Below are positions 8,201-15,811 of a stretch of 64,000 nucleotides of DNA, one piece after another (positions within the stretch are counted from its first letter, which is position 1; every line of letters starts with the position of its first letter). Source of the stretch: Streptomyces noursei (GTDB lineage Bacteria; Actinomycetota; Actinomycetes; Streptomycetales; Streptomycetaceae); contig NZ_CP070326.1 of NCBI RefSeq assembly GCF_016917755.1, positions 3,534,001-3,598,000 of the forward strand. The letters are read 5' to 3'. The notes under the pieces are model-generated. The model ran no database searches. It saw only the letters and a list, made by a program, of their open reading frames with translations, and was not told the DNA's origin. The translations under genes and the position numbers were made by a program.

Positions 8201-9734
8201 GACGGCCTGGATCGCCGGCGACAAACCCACCCTCCACCTGCGCTGGCCCGGCAAGAAGAAGATCGACCAGATCGTGCTGGCCGCCGCCGGCGGCATCTCC
8301 ACCCGCCCCGAGCAGATCCAGCTCAACTCCCCCTACGGCGCGGCCACCGCAGGCGTCGACGAGAACGGCCTGGCCCGCTTCGACCCGATCACCACCGACC
8401 GCCTCGACATCACCATCAGCAAGGTCAAGGAACTCACCCTCAGCAACCCCGTCGCCGGCCAGGCCCTGCAACTCCCCGTCGGCCTCAGCGAGGTCTACAT
8501 CCCCGCCCTCGACGCCTACCGCACCCCGCGCCCGGCCCCCGACAAGCGCTTCGCCCTCCCCTGCGGCCAGGGCCCGATGCTCGCCGTCGACGGCATCCTG
8601 TACGCCAGCCGGGCCAGCGGCTCGATCCGCGACCTCACCGACCGCCGCCCCATCGACGTCCAGCTCTGCGGCCCGGCCGTCACCGACGGTCGGCTGCTCC
8701 TGCGCGCCGGCCAGCACCGCGTGGAGGCCGGCGACCAGGGCCCGTTGGCGATCACGGACGTGACATTGGGCCGAGGACCGGCGGCCGCGGCCATGTCGCC
8801 CTCGGTGAACACCCGGTCGTCCGCCGACGCGCGGTCCTCCACCGGATCGCGGTCCTCCACCGGATCGCGGTCCGCCACCGACTTACGGCCTCCTGCCGAC
8901 GCACGGTCCGCCGGCGCCCCCGGCGCGGCACGGACCCCCGACACCGCACGAACCCCCGACACCGCACGGGCCGTCGCCGCCAAAGACTGGACCGGCGACC
9001 ACCGCACCGTCACCATCGGCGCCGGCCCGGCCGCCTACCTCCAACTCCACGAGAACGCCAACGACGGCTGGCACGCCACCCTCAACGGCCGGGAACTCAC
9101 CCCGCTCCGCGTGGACGGCTGGCAACAGGCGTTCCTCGTCCCGGCCGGCGCCGGCGGCACCGTCACGCTCTCCTACGCCCCGGCCACCTCCTACGACGTG
9201 GGCCTCGTCGCCGGCGCGCTGGGCATCGTCGCGCTCCTCGCCTCCGCCCTGATCCGCCGCACCCGCCGGACCCCGGGCACCCCGCCCGCCGCACCGCCGC
9301 AACCGCCCGCCCCGTCCTGGGTCCTGGGCACGCTGGCCCTGACCGCGGTGGTGGCCCTGGCAGCCGGGCCGTACGCGCTGATCGTCGCGCCGCTGGCCCT
9401 GGTGGCCCGCCTCCGGCCGCGGGCACTGGTACCGCTGGCCGGCACCGCGATGCTCGCGGCCGGCATCACCGCCGCCGTCGGCGCGGGCCACCCCGCCGCC
9501 GACCGCGAGGGCGCCTTCAGCGGGCTCGCCCAGGCCCTGGCCCTGCTGGCACTGGCGGCGGCCGTCGTCACCCTGCCGACGCCCGCGCCCGACACCTCCG
9601 CCGCGACCGACGCCCCACCGCCGGACGCTGCCGTCCCACCACCGGACACTGCCGTCCCACCGCCGGACGCCGGCACGGCACCCCCGGCCACCGGCCGGCC
9701 CCCGGCCACCAGCCAGGAGGACACCTCACGATGA
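5283..9734 (+). CDS. AftD-like alpha-(1->3)-arabinofuranosyltransferase family GT-C protein
   Basis: This 1483-residue membrane glycosyltransferase starts with a cytoplasmic Pro/Ala leader, then a multi-helix GT-C core (about 35-450) with the family segment ETKLGVAADPGRFLADLGH and an Asp/Glu-bearing first loop. A large extracytoplasmic part contains two discoidin/F5-8C-like carbohydrate-binding modules, one around residue 753 (NAFDGNPDTAW) and one around 956-1030 (LVDGDLTTAW). A Ser/Thr/Arg repeat linker at about 1180-1235 separates these from C-terminal transmembrane helices, and the tail is Pro/Asp-rich. This is the architecture of mycobacterial AftD, which adds arabinofuranose to arabinan. 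Streptomyces is not known to make arabinogalactan, so donor and product are uncertain; decaprenyl-phospho-arabinose-like donors are possible. Confidence 0.85.
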   Translation: MTQTLKMSPSPGAPDAGGTPAAAPAPPPDAPRRRRWLLAFWAAVLVAFLAPSPGKMTFETKLGVAADPGRFLADLGHMWHDRAGFGGLADQYIGYAFPSLPYYGATHVVHLPVWLAERLWMSLIVTTAFWGALRLAERFRVGTPPTRLLGAACYALWPAFTLVIGSTSAAALPGAVLPWVLLPLTDPRLTPRTAATRSALLIPCMGGVNAASTLASLLPALLYLLSRTGPRRRALLAWWLPGVVLATAWWAIPLLLLGLHGENFMPFIEQADTTTGTMSATELLRGAGNWVGYLNFGKPWLPAGWTLTGNAVAVAGSALAAALGLAGLARRDLPERRWLLLTVLTVALITLAGYGGTLGGPLHGAWQDWLNGWLRPFRNIYKFTPGLGLALALGLTHLLAAVRWTGTGRRATRPAARRLPAAVAALLVLPALALPYLNGNVLQPGAFTQLPTYWRQTADWLKDHTHGSRSLVVPATAHGLFTWGSPIDDPLDVLARSPWTQRDFVPFGTPGSRRTLDAVEQALLTGAEVPGLRDYLHRAGIHDVVVRNDLDPDQIGYVPPQTVERTLEASGYRKAAAFGPLTTGGRIPAEAPLQVQGLYPRQRSVEVYRPQGVPEPGPVTAPATADTAQLSGGPEALLQLSADPALGNRATVLSGDRHPGLGTPPLQLTADGLRRADTRFGLVNSNTSYTYTADETNLPGSLQDPGRPPRQILPTSGIDHQTTAVLRGAASVTASSSGNWLFHLPQYDPVNAFDGNPDTAWAEGSAGNPVGQWIRIAFTHPTTLPASLSVTPLRGDGLRAAPTAVRVQTDRGSADSTLRPDGSRQQIKAPPGRATWLQLTIRGSQNPRAGLSGAGFTEISIPGVQVTRLLQLPTDATRSDSPSQVISLHRGSDPGGLSPVSAETGLHRQFTTGRTAPYTVSGTALAVPSTALDRLLDKIAPEQKDRITATADSTSFGFGQSLSPRNLVDGDLTTAWIAGDKPTLHLRWPGKKKIDQIVLAAAGGISTRPEQIQLNSPYGAATAGVDENGLARFDPITTDRLDITISKVKELTLSNPVAGQALQLPVGLSEVYIPALDAYRTPRPAPDKRFALPCGQGPMLAVDGILYASRASGSIRDLTDRRPIDVQLCGPAVTDGRLLLRAGQHRVEAGDQGPLAITDVTLGRGPAAAAMSPSVNTRSSADARSSTGSRSSTGSRSATDLRPPADARSAGAPGAARTPDTARTPDTARAVAAKDWTGDHRTVTIGAGPAAYLQLHENANDGWHATLNGRELTPLRVDGWQQAFLVPAGAGGTVTLSYAPATSYDVGLVAGALGIVALLASALIRRTRRTPGTPPAAPPQPPAPSWVLGTLALTAVVALAAGPYALIVAPLALVARLRPRALVPLAGTAMLAAGITAAVGAGHPAADREGAFSGLAQALALLALAAAVVTLPTPAPDTSAATDAPPPDAAVPPPDTAVPPPDAGTAPPATGRPPATSQEDTSR
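8811..8985 (+). repeat. Short in-frame repeats encoding an AftD-like protein linker
   Basis: The sequence repeats an 18-base unit (GGTCCTCCACCGGATCGC and variants) and later ACCCCCGACACCGCACGA. It encodes Ser-Thr-Gly-Ser-Arg and Arg-Thr-Pro-Asp-Thr-Ala units. All units are multiples of three, so copy changes would lengthen or shorten the linker without a frameshift. Confidence 0.6.
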
Positions 9735-11485
9735 CCGCCCTGGAACCAGCCCGACCGGTCCAACCGGTCCAACCGGTCCAACCGGTCCAACCGGTCCAAC
9801 CGGTCCAAGACGACCCGCCGGGGAGCCGGGACGTCCACCCCCGCACCACCTCCCCCACCCGTCCCCATCACCCCACGCGCATCCCGTTCCCTCTGGTGGA
9901 CGAGATCTCCCGGCACTGCCTGGAGGACGACGAACCGGAGACCGTCCACATAGAGGTGCACCTCCCCGGCCGACTCGACCACGAACGGCTGCGCACCGCG
10001 TTCCACCAGGCCCTCGCCCGCCATCCGCGCGTCCTGATGCGCCAGGTACCGGCCCGCTGGTGGCACCGCCACTACACCTGGCAGCTCACCCCGGCCCCGG
10101 ACGTGGACCCGGTCGTCTTCCCGCCCCCGGGCCCCGACGCCCTCGCCCACGCCCGGGCCCGCGCACTCACCGACTGCCCTCCCCTGGACGCCTCGCCCCC
10201 CGTACGCCTGGAGGTCATCGAGCCCGCGCACGCCGCCCCCGCCGACGGCCGTCCACCAGTGGCCCCCTCCACCGGCACCGTTCTGCTGCTCACCCTCCAC
10301 CACACCGCCCTGGACGGCCCGGCCTGCCTCCGCATCCTGGCCACCGCCGCCGAACTGTACGCCGGGTCCACAGGCCCGGCCGGGTCAACAGAACCGGCGG
10401 GCTGTACAAGCCCAGCCAGGTCGGCAAATCCGAACGAGCCGCCCGCCCACCCACCTCGTCTACCCCATTCACCCCATCCACCTCATCCGCCCCATCCGCC
10501 GCAACCGCCTGGCCACTCCCGCCCGGGACTCCTCACCCGCCCGGCCCGCCTCGCCCCCGACCACTCCACGCCAACCACCAACCCGACGACCAGCAACCCG
10601 ACGACCAGCAACCCGACGACCAGCACCAACGGCAGCGGCAGCGGCAACGGCAACGGCAACGGCATGCTCCTCACCGAACTCCCCGTCCCCACCCGCCCCC
10701 CACGCCCCACCGGCGAACGGCCCCCCTACACCGTCTACACCGTCAACGACCAACTCCTGGTCGCCACCTACCTGATGGCCGCCCGCTGGAACCAGCTCCA
10801 CGACCGCCCCGCCGCCCCCGTCGTCATCACCATGCCCATCGACGACCGGCCGCGAGGCCCCCACATGCCCATCGGCAACGGCACCCGCCTCGCCGCCGTC
10901 CCCTTCCCGCCCACCACACCGCCCCTCGCGCCACACACCGGCCCGGGCGGTGCTCCCCACACCACCTCGGCCCCCACCCCCCTCACGCGTCTCCTGCATC
11001 GGACCTCCGCCCGTACCCGGGCCCTGAAGTCGACCGCTCCCCGCTCCCCGCTCGGCCTGCCCGCCGCCGTGCTGACCTCCCTCCCCCTCCCCGTCGGACC
11101 CCGCCGCGCCCTCACCCGTGCCCTCCGCTCCCTCGCCGCCGCCTGGACGCCCACCACCCTCCTCTCCAACATCGGCCGCGTCCCGTACCCCCTGGACTTC
11201 GGCGAAACGGGCGGCCGGGCGACCGCAGTGTGGTTCTCCGCGCCGGCCCGGATGCCCCGCGGCCTGAGCATCACCACCGCCGCCACCTGCGACGGGGACC
11301 GCATCCACCTCGCCCTCCGCTGGTCCCGCGCCCTCCTCGACGAGGCCGCCGCCAGCCGCCTGCTCGACCTCTTCCGGTCCTCCCTCGCCGCCACCGCCTG
11401 GCCCCCCGCCGCCACCGCCTGGCCCCCGGGATCCGCCCCCGCACCAGGACCCGTCCCCTCGGCGGAAGAAGGCGGCGCCCCATGA
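9731..11485 (+). CDS. Condensation-domain (HHxxxDG) acyltransferase-like protein
   Basis: The 584-residue protein overlaps the AftD-like gene by ATGA. After a PVQ hexapeptide-like repeat (residues about 9-26) the fold starts at PFPLVDEISRHCLED. The catalytic signature HHTALDG (residues 190-196) matches the HHxxxDG of condensation/WES/PapA-type acyltransferases. A low-complexity insert (Pro/His-rich, then NPTTS repeats and SGSGNGNGNG, about 215-310) splits it from the C-terminal half, which keeps LLSNIGRVPYPLDFG and a 'SITTAATCDGDRIHLALRWS' strand typical of the family. No carrier-protein or adenylation domain is present, so it is a stand-alone acyl transferase, perhaps acylating a sugar in the cluster. 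Confidence 0.75.
   Translation: MTALEPARPVQPVQPVQPVQPVQPVQDDPPGSRDVHPRTTSPTRPHHPTRIPFPLVDEISRHCLEDDEPETVHIEVHLPGRLDHERLRTAFHQALARHPRVLMRQVPARWWHRHYTWQLTPAPDVDPVVFPPPGPDALAHARARALTDCPPLDASPPVRLEVIEPAHAAPADGRPPVAPSTGTVLLLTLHHTALDGPACLRILATAAELYAGSTGPAGSTEPAGCTSPARSANPNEPPAHPPRLPHSPHPPHPPHPPQPPGHSRPGLLTRPARLAPDHSTPTTNPTTSNPTTSNPTTSTNGSGSGNGNGNGMLLTELPVPTRPPRPTGERPPYTVYTVNDQLLVATYLMAARWNQLHDRPAAPVVITMPIDDRPRGPHMPIGNGTRLAAVPFPPTTPPLAPHTGPGGAPHTTSAPTPLTRLLHRTSARTRALKSTAPRSPLGLPAAVLTSLPLPVGPRRALTRALRSLAAAWTPTTLLSNIGRVPYPLDFGETGGRATAVWFSAPARMPRGLSITTAATCDGDRIHLALRWSRALLDEAAASRLLDLFRSSLAATAWPPAATAWPPGSAPAPGPVPSAEEGGAP
9755..9808 (+). repeat. Six tandem 9-bp units (ACCGGTCCA) coding PVQ
   Basis: Six nearly perfect copies of a 9-base unit lie directly after the start of the condensation-domain gene and encode Pro-Val-Gln repeats. 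Copy-number change would keep the frame. Confidence 0.85.
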
Positions 11486-12291
11486 CCACCACCCCCCTTC
11501 GGAGCTTCTACGAGAACCCCGCGGTGCCGGTCGCGTCCGGCGACGCCCGCAGCCGACGGCAGGCCCGGCTCCTGGCGCGCGCCCTCGGCCCCGTACACGC
11601 CGGCGCGCCGCCCGCCACCGTCCTGGACATCGGCTGCGGCGACGGCACCGCGGCGGCCACCGCCGCCGACGTCCTCACGGGTCACCGCGTCATCGGCGTC
11701 GACTGGTCCCAGGACGCCCTCCGCCGCGCCGCCGCCCACATAGGACACGTCGTACGCGGCGAACTCACCGACGGCGGACTCCCGTTCGCCACCGGCTCGG
11801 CCGACGCCGTCCTCTTCAGCGAGGTCATCGAGCACCTCGTCGACCCCGACGCCGCCCTCGACGAACTCCGCCGCGTGCTACGCCCGGGCGGCCATCTGCT
11901 GCTCTCCACCCCGAACCTCGCCGCCTGGTACAACCGCGGCCTCCTGCTGGCCGGTGTCCAGCCCGTCTTCTCGGAGGTCAGCCTGCGCGCCATCCACGGC
12001 CGCCCCGGCAGCCAGGTCGTCGGCCACCTGCGCCTCTACACCGCCCGCGCGCTCCGCGCCTTCCTCACCGCGTCCGGCTTCGACGTCATCCGCATCGCCG
12101 GCGCCCCGTACCACGACGTCCCCCGCCCGCTCCGCCCCTTCGACCGCGCCGCCTGCCACGTCCCGCCCCTGGCCTCCATCCTCCTGGCCCACGCCCGCCC
12201 CCACCCCACTCACCACAACCACCCCGCCCATCCCACTCACCCCACCCATCACGCTCTGCAACGAACCCGGGAACAAAACTACACTCCGTAA
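11482..12291 (+). CDS. Class I SAM-dependent methyltransferase
   Basis: The 269-residue protein overlaps the condensation gene by ATGA. Motif I is VLDIGCGDGTAAA (about 46-58), followed by VIGVDWSQDAL, the acidic-ended strand SADAVLFSEVIEHLVDP and LRRVLRPGGHLLLSTPN, a Methyltransf_11/25 pattern that often occurs next to glycosyltransferases. The C-terminus is a His/Pro/Thr-rich tail (HPTHPTHH-type) of about 30 residues, encoded by repetitive CACC triplets. Cytoplasmic. It probably modifies an intermediate of the same envelope glycan; the substrate is not deducible. Confidence 0.85.
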   Translation: MTTTPLRSFYENPAVPVASGDARSRRQARLLARALGPVHAGAPPATVLDIGCGDGTAAATAADVLTGHRVIGVDWSQDALRRAAAHIGHVVRGELTDGGLPFATGSADAVLFSEVIEHLVDPDAALDELRRVLRPGGHLLLSTPNLAAWYNRGLLLAGVQPVFSEVSLRAIHGRPGSQVVGHLRLYTARALRAFLTASGFDVIRIAGAPYHDVPRPLRPFDRAACHVPPLASILLAHARPHPTHHNHPAHPTHPTHHALQRTREQNYTP

Positions 12292-12419
12292 TCGTTGCCG
12301 TAATAGCAAGGAAGGAGGCCCCCGCAAGGCACACCCACCGGCCCCACCCCGGAACCACCACCACCCAGACCAAACCCCACCCGAGCCACCAAGGACCAGC
12401 CCCGAAGAACACCGGAGCC

Positions 12420-12560
12420 GCCCAGCCACCAAAGACCGTCCGAGCCACCCGAGCAAGCGAGTCACCCGGGCAAGCCAGTCAAAAGCGAGCCCTCCGAGAA
12501 AGCGAGTCACCCGAGCAAGCCCGAGCAAGCCAGTCACCCCAGTCACGCGAGTCCCCCGAG
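12420..12560. repeat. Imperfect repeats of GAGCAAGCSAGTCACCC
   Basis: The leader before the transporter gene holds at least five degenerate copies of an 18-22-base unit around AGCAAGCGAGTCACCCG. The rest of the gap (12292-12419) contains no supported gene, though AAGGAAGGAGG near 12307-12317 looks like an orphan ribosome site. Confidence 0.6.
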
Positions 12561-12574
12561 AAGGAGGTAGACCC

Positions 12575-13723
12575 ATGCTCTGGTGGGGCGTGGCGTCCGC
12601 ACTGCTCGCCAACGTCCTCTACAGCACCGGCTTCGTCCTGGAGAAACGCGCACTCGCCACCCTCCCCGCCCTCAGCACCCGCCGCCCCGCCCGCCTCATA
12701 CGCCACCTCCTCAGCAGCCCCCTGTGGCTGGGCGGCTCACTCGCCCTGGCCGCGGGCTTCGCCGCCCAACTCGCCGTCTACCGCACCCTCCCCATAGCCG
12801 CCGCCCAGGGCATCTTCATCTCGGGGCTGGTCCTGCTCCTGCTCATGTCCTCGGCGCTGCTCGGCGAGCGCACCAGCGGCCGGGAGCGGCAGGGCATAGC
12901 AGCGATCCTGATGGCACTCGTACTGGTCGTCGCCTCCCTCCGGAACGACGACGCCCAGGCCATCGCCCGCACCGCCCCGCCCGCGACGCTGCTCACGATC
13001 GCCGTACCGTCCCTGGCCACGGGACTGCTGCTGTACCGCTCGGCGGAGCTGCGCGCCCGCCGCCGCCACCGCCGGCCAACCGCCGGCGTCCCCTACGGGG
13101 TGGCCGTCGGGCTCCTCTACGGCGTCAGCTCGCTGGCCATCAAGGGCGTCTCCGGCCTGCTCGACTTCCACGACCTGCGGGCCGCCGCGTTGGCCGTCCT
13201 CCGCTCGCCCTACCCGTACCTGCTCCTCGTCACCGGGGCCGCCGGCCTGGTCCTGTCCCAAACCGCCCTGCAACGCTGCCGAGCCTCGGTGATCGTGCCC
13301 GTCTGCACCACGGTGACCTGCGTCTTCACCGTCGCCTGCGGCACCGTGGCGTTCGGCGAACCACTGCCCGGCGACCCCCTGCGCCTGGCACTGCGCCTCG
13401 GCGGCACGGCCGTGGCCCTCACGGTCCTCCTGGCACTCCCGCGCCACGAAGCACCCCCCGCGGCCCCACCGCGGCGCGCCCACCCCACGGCAACACCACC
13501 ACCCGCACTTCCACGCAGGGAGACACCCGCACCCTCCGCACCGGGAGCACCCCTCACACCCGAGCCGGCGGCGACGACCGCGCCCCCGCCGACAGCCCCA
13601 AGGGCTGCGACTGCAGCCCACCGAACCCCTCAACCGCCCCTGACCACAAGCAACGTGACCACCCACCACATGCAGCGTGACCACCCGGCGAAGGGATTGA
13701 TCAATGGCGAGGCCGAGCGATGA
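12575..13723 (+). CDS. DMT-superfamily (EamA/NIPA-like) membrane transporter
   Basis: The 382-residue protein has an exact AAGGAGG ribosome site at 12561-12567. About nine or ten hydrophobic helices fill residues 1-290, beginning with WGVASALLANVLYSTGFVLEKRAL. The pattern of an N-terminal half with ISGLVLLLLMSSALLGE and a second half with IVPVCTTVTCVFTVACGTVAFGE is the internal duplication of drug/metabolite transporters, where each half has a GxxxxGE-type signature. NIPA-type magnesium permeases share this pattern. The last 90 residues are Pro/Thr/Ala-rich and unlikely to be structured. It could export or flip a glycan precursor; the substrate is unknown. Confidence 0.75.
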   Translation: MLWWGVASALLANVLYSTGFVLEKRALATLPALSTRRPARLIRHLLSSPLWLGGSLALAAGFAAQLAVYRTLPIAAAQGIFISGLVLLLLMSSALLGERTSGRERQGIAAILMALVLVVASLRNDDAQAIARTAPPATLLTIAVPSLATGLLLYRSAELRARRRHRRPTAGVPYGVAVGLLYGVSSLAIKGVSGLLDFHDLRAAALAVLRSPYPYLLLVTGAAGLVLSQTALQRCRASVIVPVCTTVTCVFTVACGTVAFGEPLPGDPLRLALRLGGTAVALTVLLALPRHEAPPAAPPRRAHPTATPPPALPRRETPAPSAPGAPLTPEPAATTAPPPTAPRAATAAHRTPQPPLTTSNVTTHHMQRDHPAKGLINGEAER

Positions 13724-13734
13724 GCCGAGCGAAG

Positions 13735-13790
13735 CAATGAGCCATGCAATGAGCCACGCGATGAGCCACGCGATGAGCCACGCGCGATGC
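13735..13790. repeat. Tandem 12-13-bp repeats (ATGAGCCACGCG)
   Basis: ATGAGCCACGCG and near copies occur four or five times in a row just before the Trm112-like gene. Each holds an ATG, but none is followed by an open frame of note. Confidence 0.75.
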
Positions 13791-13846
13791 GCGGTGACGA
13801 AGTCGAGCGTGAGGGAGTCGAGTGCCGTGCGTGGAGGGAGTGGATC

Positions 13847-14359
13847 GTGAAGCCTGACGATGCGCTGTTGAAGATTCTGGCGTGCCCGATAGACAAGGGG
13901 CCCCTGGTGCTCTTGACCTCCGAGGAAGCGCTCTACAACCCGCGGCTGCGTCGGCGCTATCCGATCCTCGACGGGATTCCGCAGCTGCTCCCGTCCTCCG
14001 GGGAGCAGGTCTCGGAAGCCGAACACGAACGCGCAGTACACGAGAGCAAGGACAGGCACGAGAGCGGGAGCGAGAACGGGAACGGGAACGAGAACGGGAG
14101 CGGGAACGAGAACGAGAACGGGAGCGAATTCAGCGGCGCGACCGGCGGAACGATCGGGAAACCGGACGGGCTCGCGGACGAGATCGAGGACGAGGTCGAG
14201 GAGGTGGGGACGACGGAGTCAGGAACGGAGGCAGGAGCGGAAACGAGGGGCGCGCCAGGTGGAACCGCGGGAGGAGCCGGAGGAGCGGCAGGAGTCGCGG
14301 GGCCCGGGCCGGAGAGGGTGGCGTCCGGGTCGGGGCCCGGTGCGGGGGCCGGGTCATGA
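13847..14359 (+). CDS. Trm112-like small protein with an Asn/Glu/Gly/Ser-rich extension
   Basis: The 170-residue protein starts at a GTG with GGAGGG 8-15 nt upstream. Residues 1-55 are the Trm112 fold: DALLKILACPIDKGPLVLL, then YNPRLRRRYPILDGIPQLLP. In eukaryotes and some bacteria Trm112 is a zinc-binding activator of methyltransferases; here only one cysteine of the four zinc ligands remains, so zinc binding is unlikely. From about residue 70 the chain is acidic, low-complexity ENGNGNENGS repeats and then Gly/Ala, probably disordered. Its stop overlaps the start of the FkbM methyltransferase gene (ATGA), which fits a role as partner of a methyltransferase. Confidence 0.7.
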   Translation: MKPDDALLKILACPIDKGPLVLLTSEEALYNPRLRRRYPILDGIPQLLPSSGEQVSEAEHERAVHESKDRHESGSENGNGNENGSGNENENGSEFSGATGGTIGKPDGLADEIEDEVEEVGTTESGTEAGAETRGAPGGTAGGAGGAAGVAGPGPERVASGSGPGAGAGS

Positions 14360-15213
14360 CGTTCGCGGCGCGGGTGGGGCCCTGGTTGCCGGGGCGCATG
14401 GTGTCGGCGCTGGCGGCCGGGCTCTACCCGCGGTTCGAACCGGAACTGGGGCGACTGCCCGACTTCTGTCCGGCAGGTGGTACGGCCGTGGACGTCGGAG
14501 GGTGGTACGGCCCATGGACCCGGCGCTTGGCACGCCGCGCGGACCGGGTCGTCACCATCGAGCCCGTCCCCCATCTGGCTCGCCTGCTCGCCTCGACCAC
14601 GCCGGCGCACGTGGACGTCGTATCCGCCGCGGCCACCGACCACGCCGGTTGCGCCACGCTCTGGCTCCCTCCGGACGGCCGCGGCGACCGCGGGGTCTCC
14701 TCACTCGTACGCCGTGAGGTGCACTCCGCCACCCTGGACGTCCCCTGCCTCCCCCTGGACGCGCTGCGCCTCACCGCCGTCACCCTCATCAAGATCGATG
14801 TGGACGGCGGCGAGCTTGCGGTACTACGCGGCGCGACACGCACCATCGAGCGCGAACTCCCGGCCCTCTTCGTGGAGTTGGAGACCCGCATCCAACCGCT
14901 GGCGCCCGTCCTGGAGTGGACGGCCGCCCGTGGATATCGCGGCTGGGTCCTGCCACACGACCACTGGCTGCCGCTGGCCGACTTCGATCTGTCCGCCCAT
15001 CAGTCCCGTACCTCCTACGTCGCCGAACACGGTCTGCTGCGCCGCTCCCTCGCCCCGCACCGCCGCTACGTCAATTCCGTACTCTTCCTCCCCGACGGCG
15101 TCCGCCCCGGTCCCGCGCACACCGCGGGTCCCGCGCACACCGCGCCGACTGCCGCCTCCGCACCTCCCGCGGCCGTCATCCACGACCATGTCCATCATGA
15201 GCCCCGCCACTGA
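14356..15213 (+). CDS. FkbM-family methyltransferase
   Basis: The 285-residue protein overlaps the Trm112-like gene by four bases. SAM motif I is TAVDVGGWYGPWTRRLA (about 43-59), then VVTIEPVPHLARLL, and the FkbM hallmark LIKIDVDGGELAVLRGA with the family's acidic 'D-V-D/E-G' loop near 150. It ends with LEWTAARGYRGW and a Pro/Ala/His-rich tail. FkbM enzymes O-methylate sugars or polyketide hydroxyls, and in glycan clusters they cap sugar chains. Cytoplasmic. This is the third methyltransferase in the cluster. Confidence 0.85.
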   Translation: MTFAARVGPWLPGRMVSALAAGLYPRFEPELGRLPDFCPAGGTAVDVGGWYGPWTRRLARRADRVVTIEPVPHLARLLASTTPAHVDVVSAAATDHAGCATLWLPPDGRGDRGVSSLVRREVHSATLDVPCLPLDALRLTAVTLIKIDVDGGELAVLRGATRTIERELPALFVELETRIQPLAPVLEWTAARGYRGWVLPHDHWLPLADFDLSAHQSRTSYVAEHGLLRRSLAPHRRYVNSVLFLPDGVRPGPAHTAGPAHTAPTAASAPPAAVIHDHVHHEPRH

Positions 15214-15811
15214 CAATGCCCCGCCCGCCGGCTCCGGCACCCCCTCCGACCTTCCCGGCCCCCTCGCCTTCCAGCTCGTACTGCTGCGTCGAATGGCCGA
15301 CCACCAGCCCGTCCTCGTCGAGAACGCCCTCCGCCAACTACGGGTCACCCGCGCCCAGATGCGCGAGGCCAACCGCCGCTGGCAGGCCCGGATGCACAGC
15401 CCGCGGGCGCGCGCCGGCGTCCAGCCGTACCGTGCGCTGCTCGGTACGCCGGAGACCGTCGCCACCCGCCGCATCGGCGACCTGACCTGCGAGGCGCTGA
15501 CCTGGCCGATCCCCCTCTGGCCGGACCTGCGGTTCGAGGTGCTCAGCGCGCCCGGGGGCGGCGTCTGGAACGCCTGGCTCGTACGCGCACCCGGCGCCCC
15601 CGGACCCGACCTCCGGACGACCGCGGACCTCGCCCCCTGGTCGTGCACGGTCGACGAGGTCGCCCGCGCCTTTCCCCCGGTCCGCCCGATGGAGGGCAGC
15701 GCCCCCACCCGCTGGCGCCTGGCCTGCACCGCCCCCGGACCGGACGGCGCACCCCAGGACGTCGTCACGGAGTTCACCTGGGGCCTTTTCCAGCGGCGAG
15801 TGGAGGGGTGA
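15188..15811 (+). CDS. Conserved-looking protein of unknown function
   Basis: The 207-residue ORF overlaps the end of the FkbM gene by 26 bases. ATG codons at 15188 and 15197 are both in frame. The first 25 residues are Pro/Ser/Gly-rich. A helical stretch follows, FQLVLLRRMADHQPVLVENA, with Arg-rich helices and a C-terminal beta-rich half (WPDLRFEVLSAPGGGVWNAWLV ... VVTEFTWGLFQRRVEG). No signal peptide, membrane helix or known motif is seen. Third-position GC is uniformly high, which supports a real gene. It closes the glycan cluster. Confidence 0.65.
   Translation: MSIMSPATDNAPPAGSGTPSDLPGPLAFQLVLLRRMADHQPVLVENALRQLRVTRAQMREANRRWQARMHSPRARAGVQPYRALLGTPETVATRRIGDLTCEALTWPIPLWPDLRFEVLSAPGGGVWNAWLVRAPGAPGPDLRTTADLAPWSCTVDEVARAFPPVRPMEGSAPTRWRLACTAPGPDGAPQDVVTEFTWGLFQRRVEG

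Noticed and set aside
5190..8717. 1175-codon open frame antisense to the AftD-like gene
   Set aside because: It is the third-position-GC shadow of the real gene: long Gly/Ala/Asp/Gln runs, no domain, no ribosome site. The sense frame has clear GT-C and discoidin motifs.
5516..9730. Upstream extension of the condensation-domain frame into the AftD-like gene
   Set aside because: The same frame is open by GC bias, but sequence before 9731 is Arg/Pro-rich shadow; the ATGA overlap and family start fix the real start at 9731.
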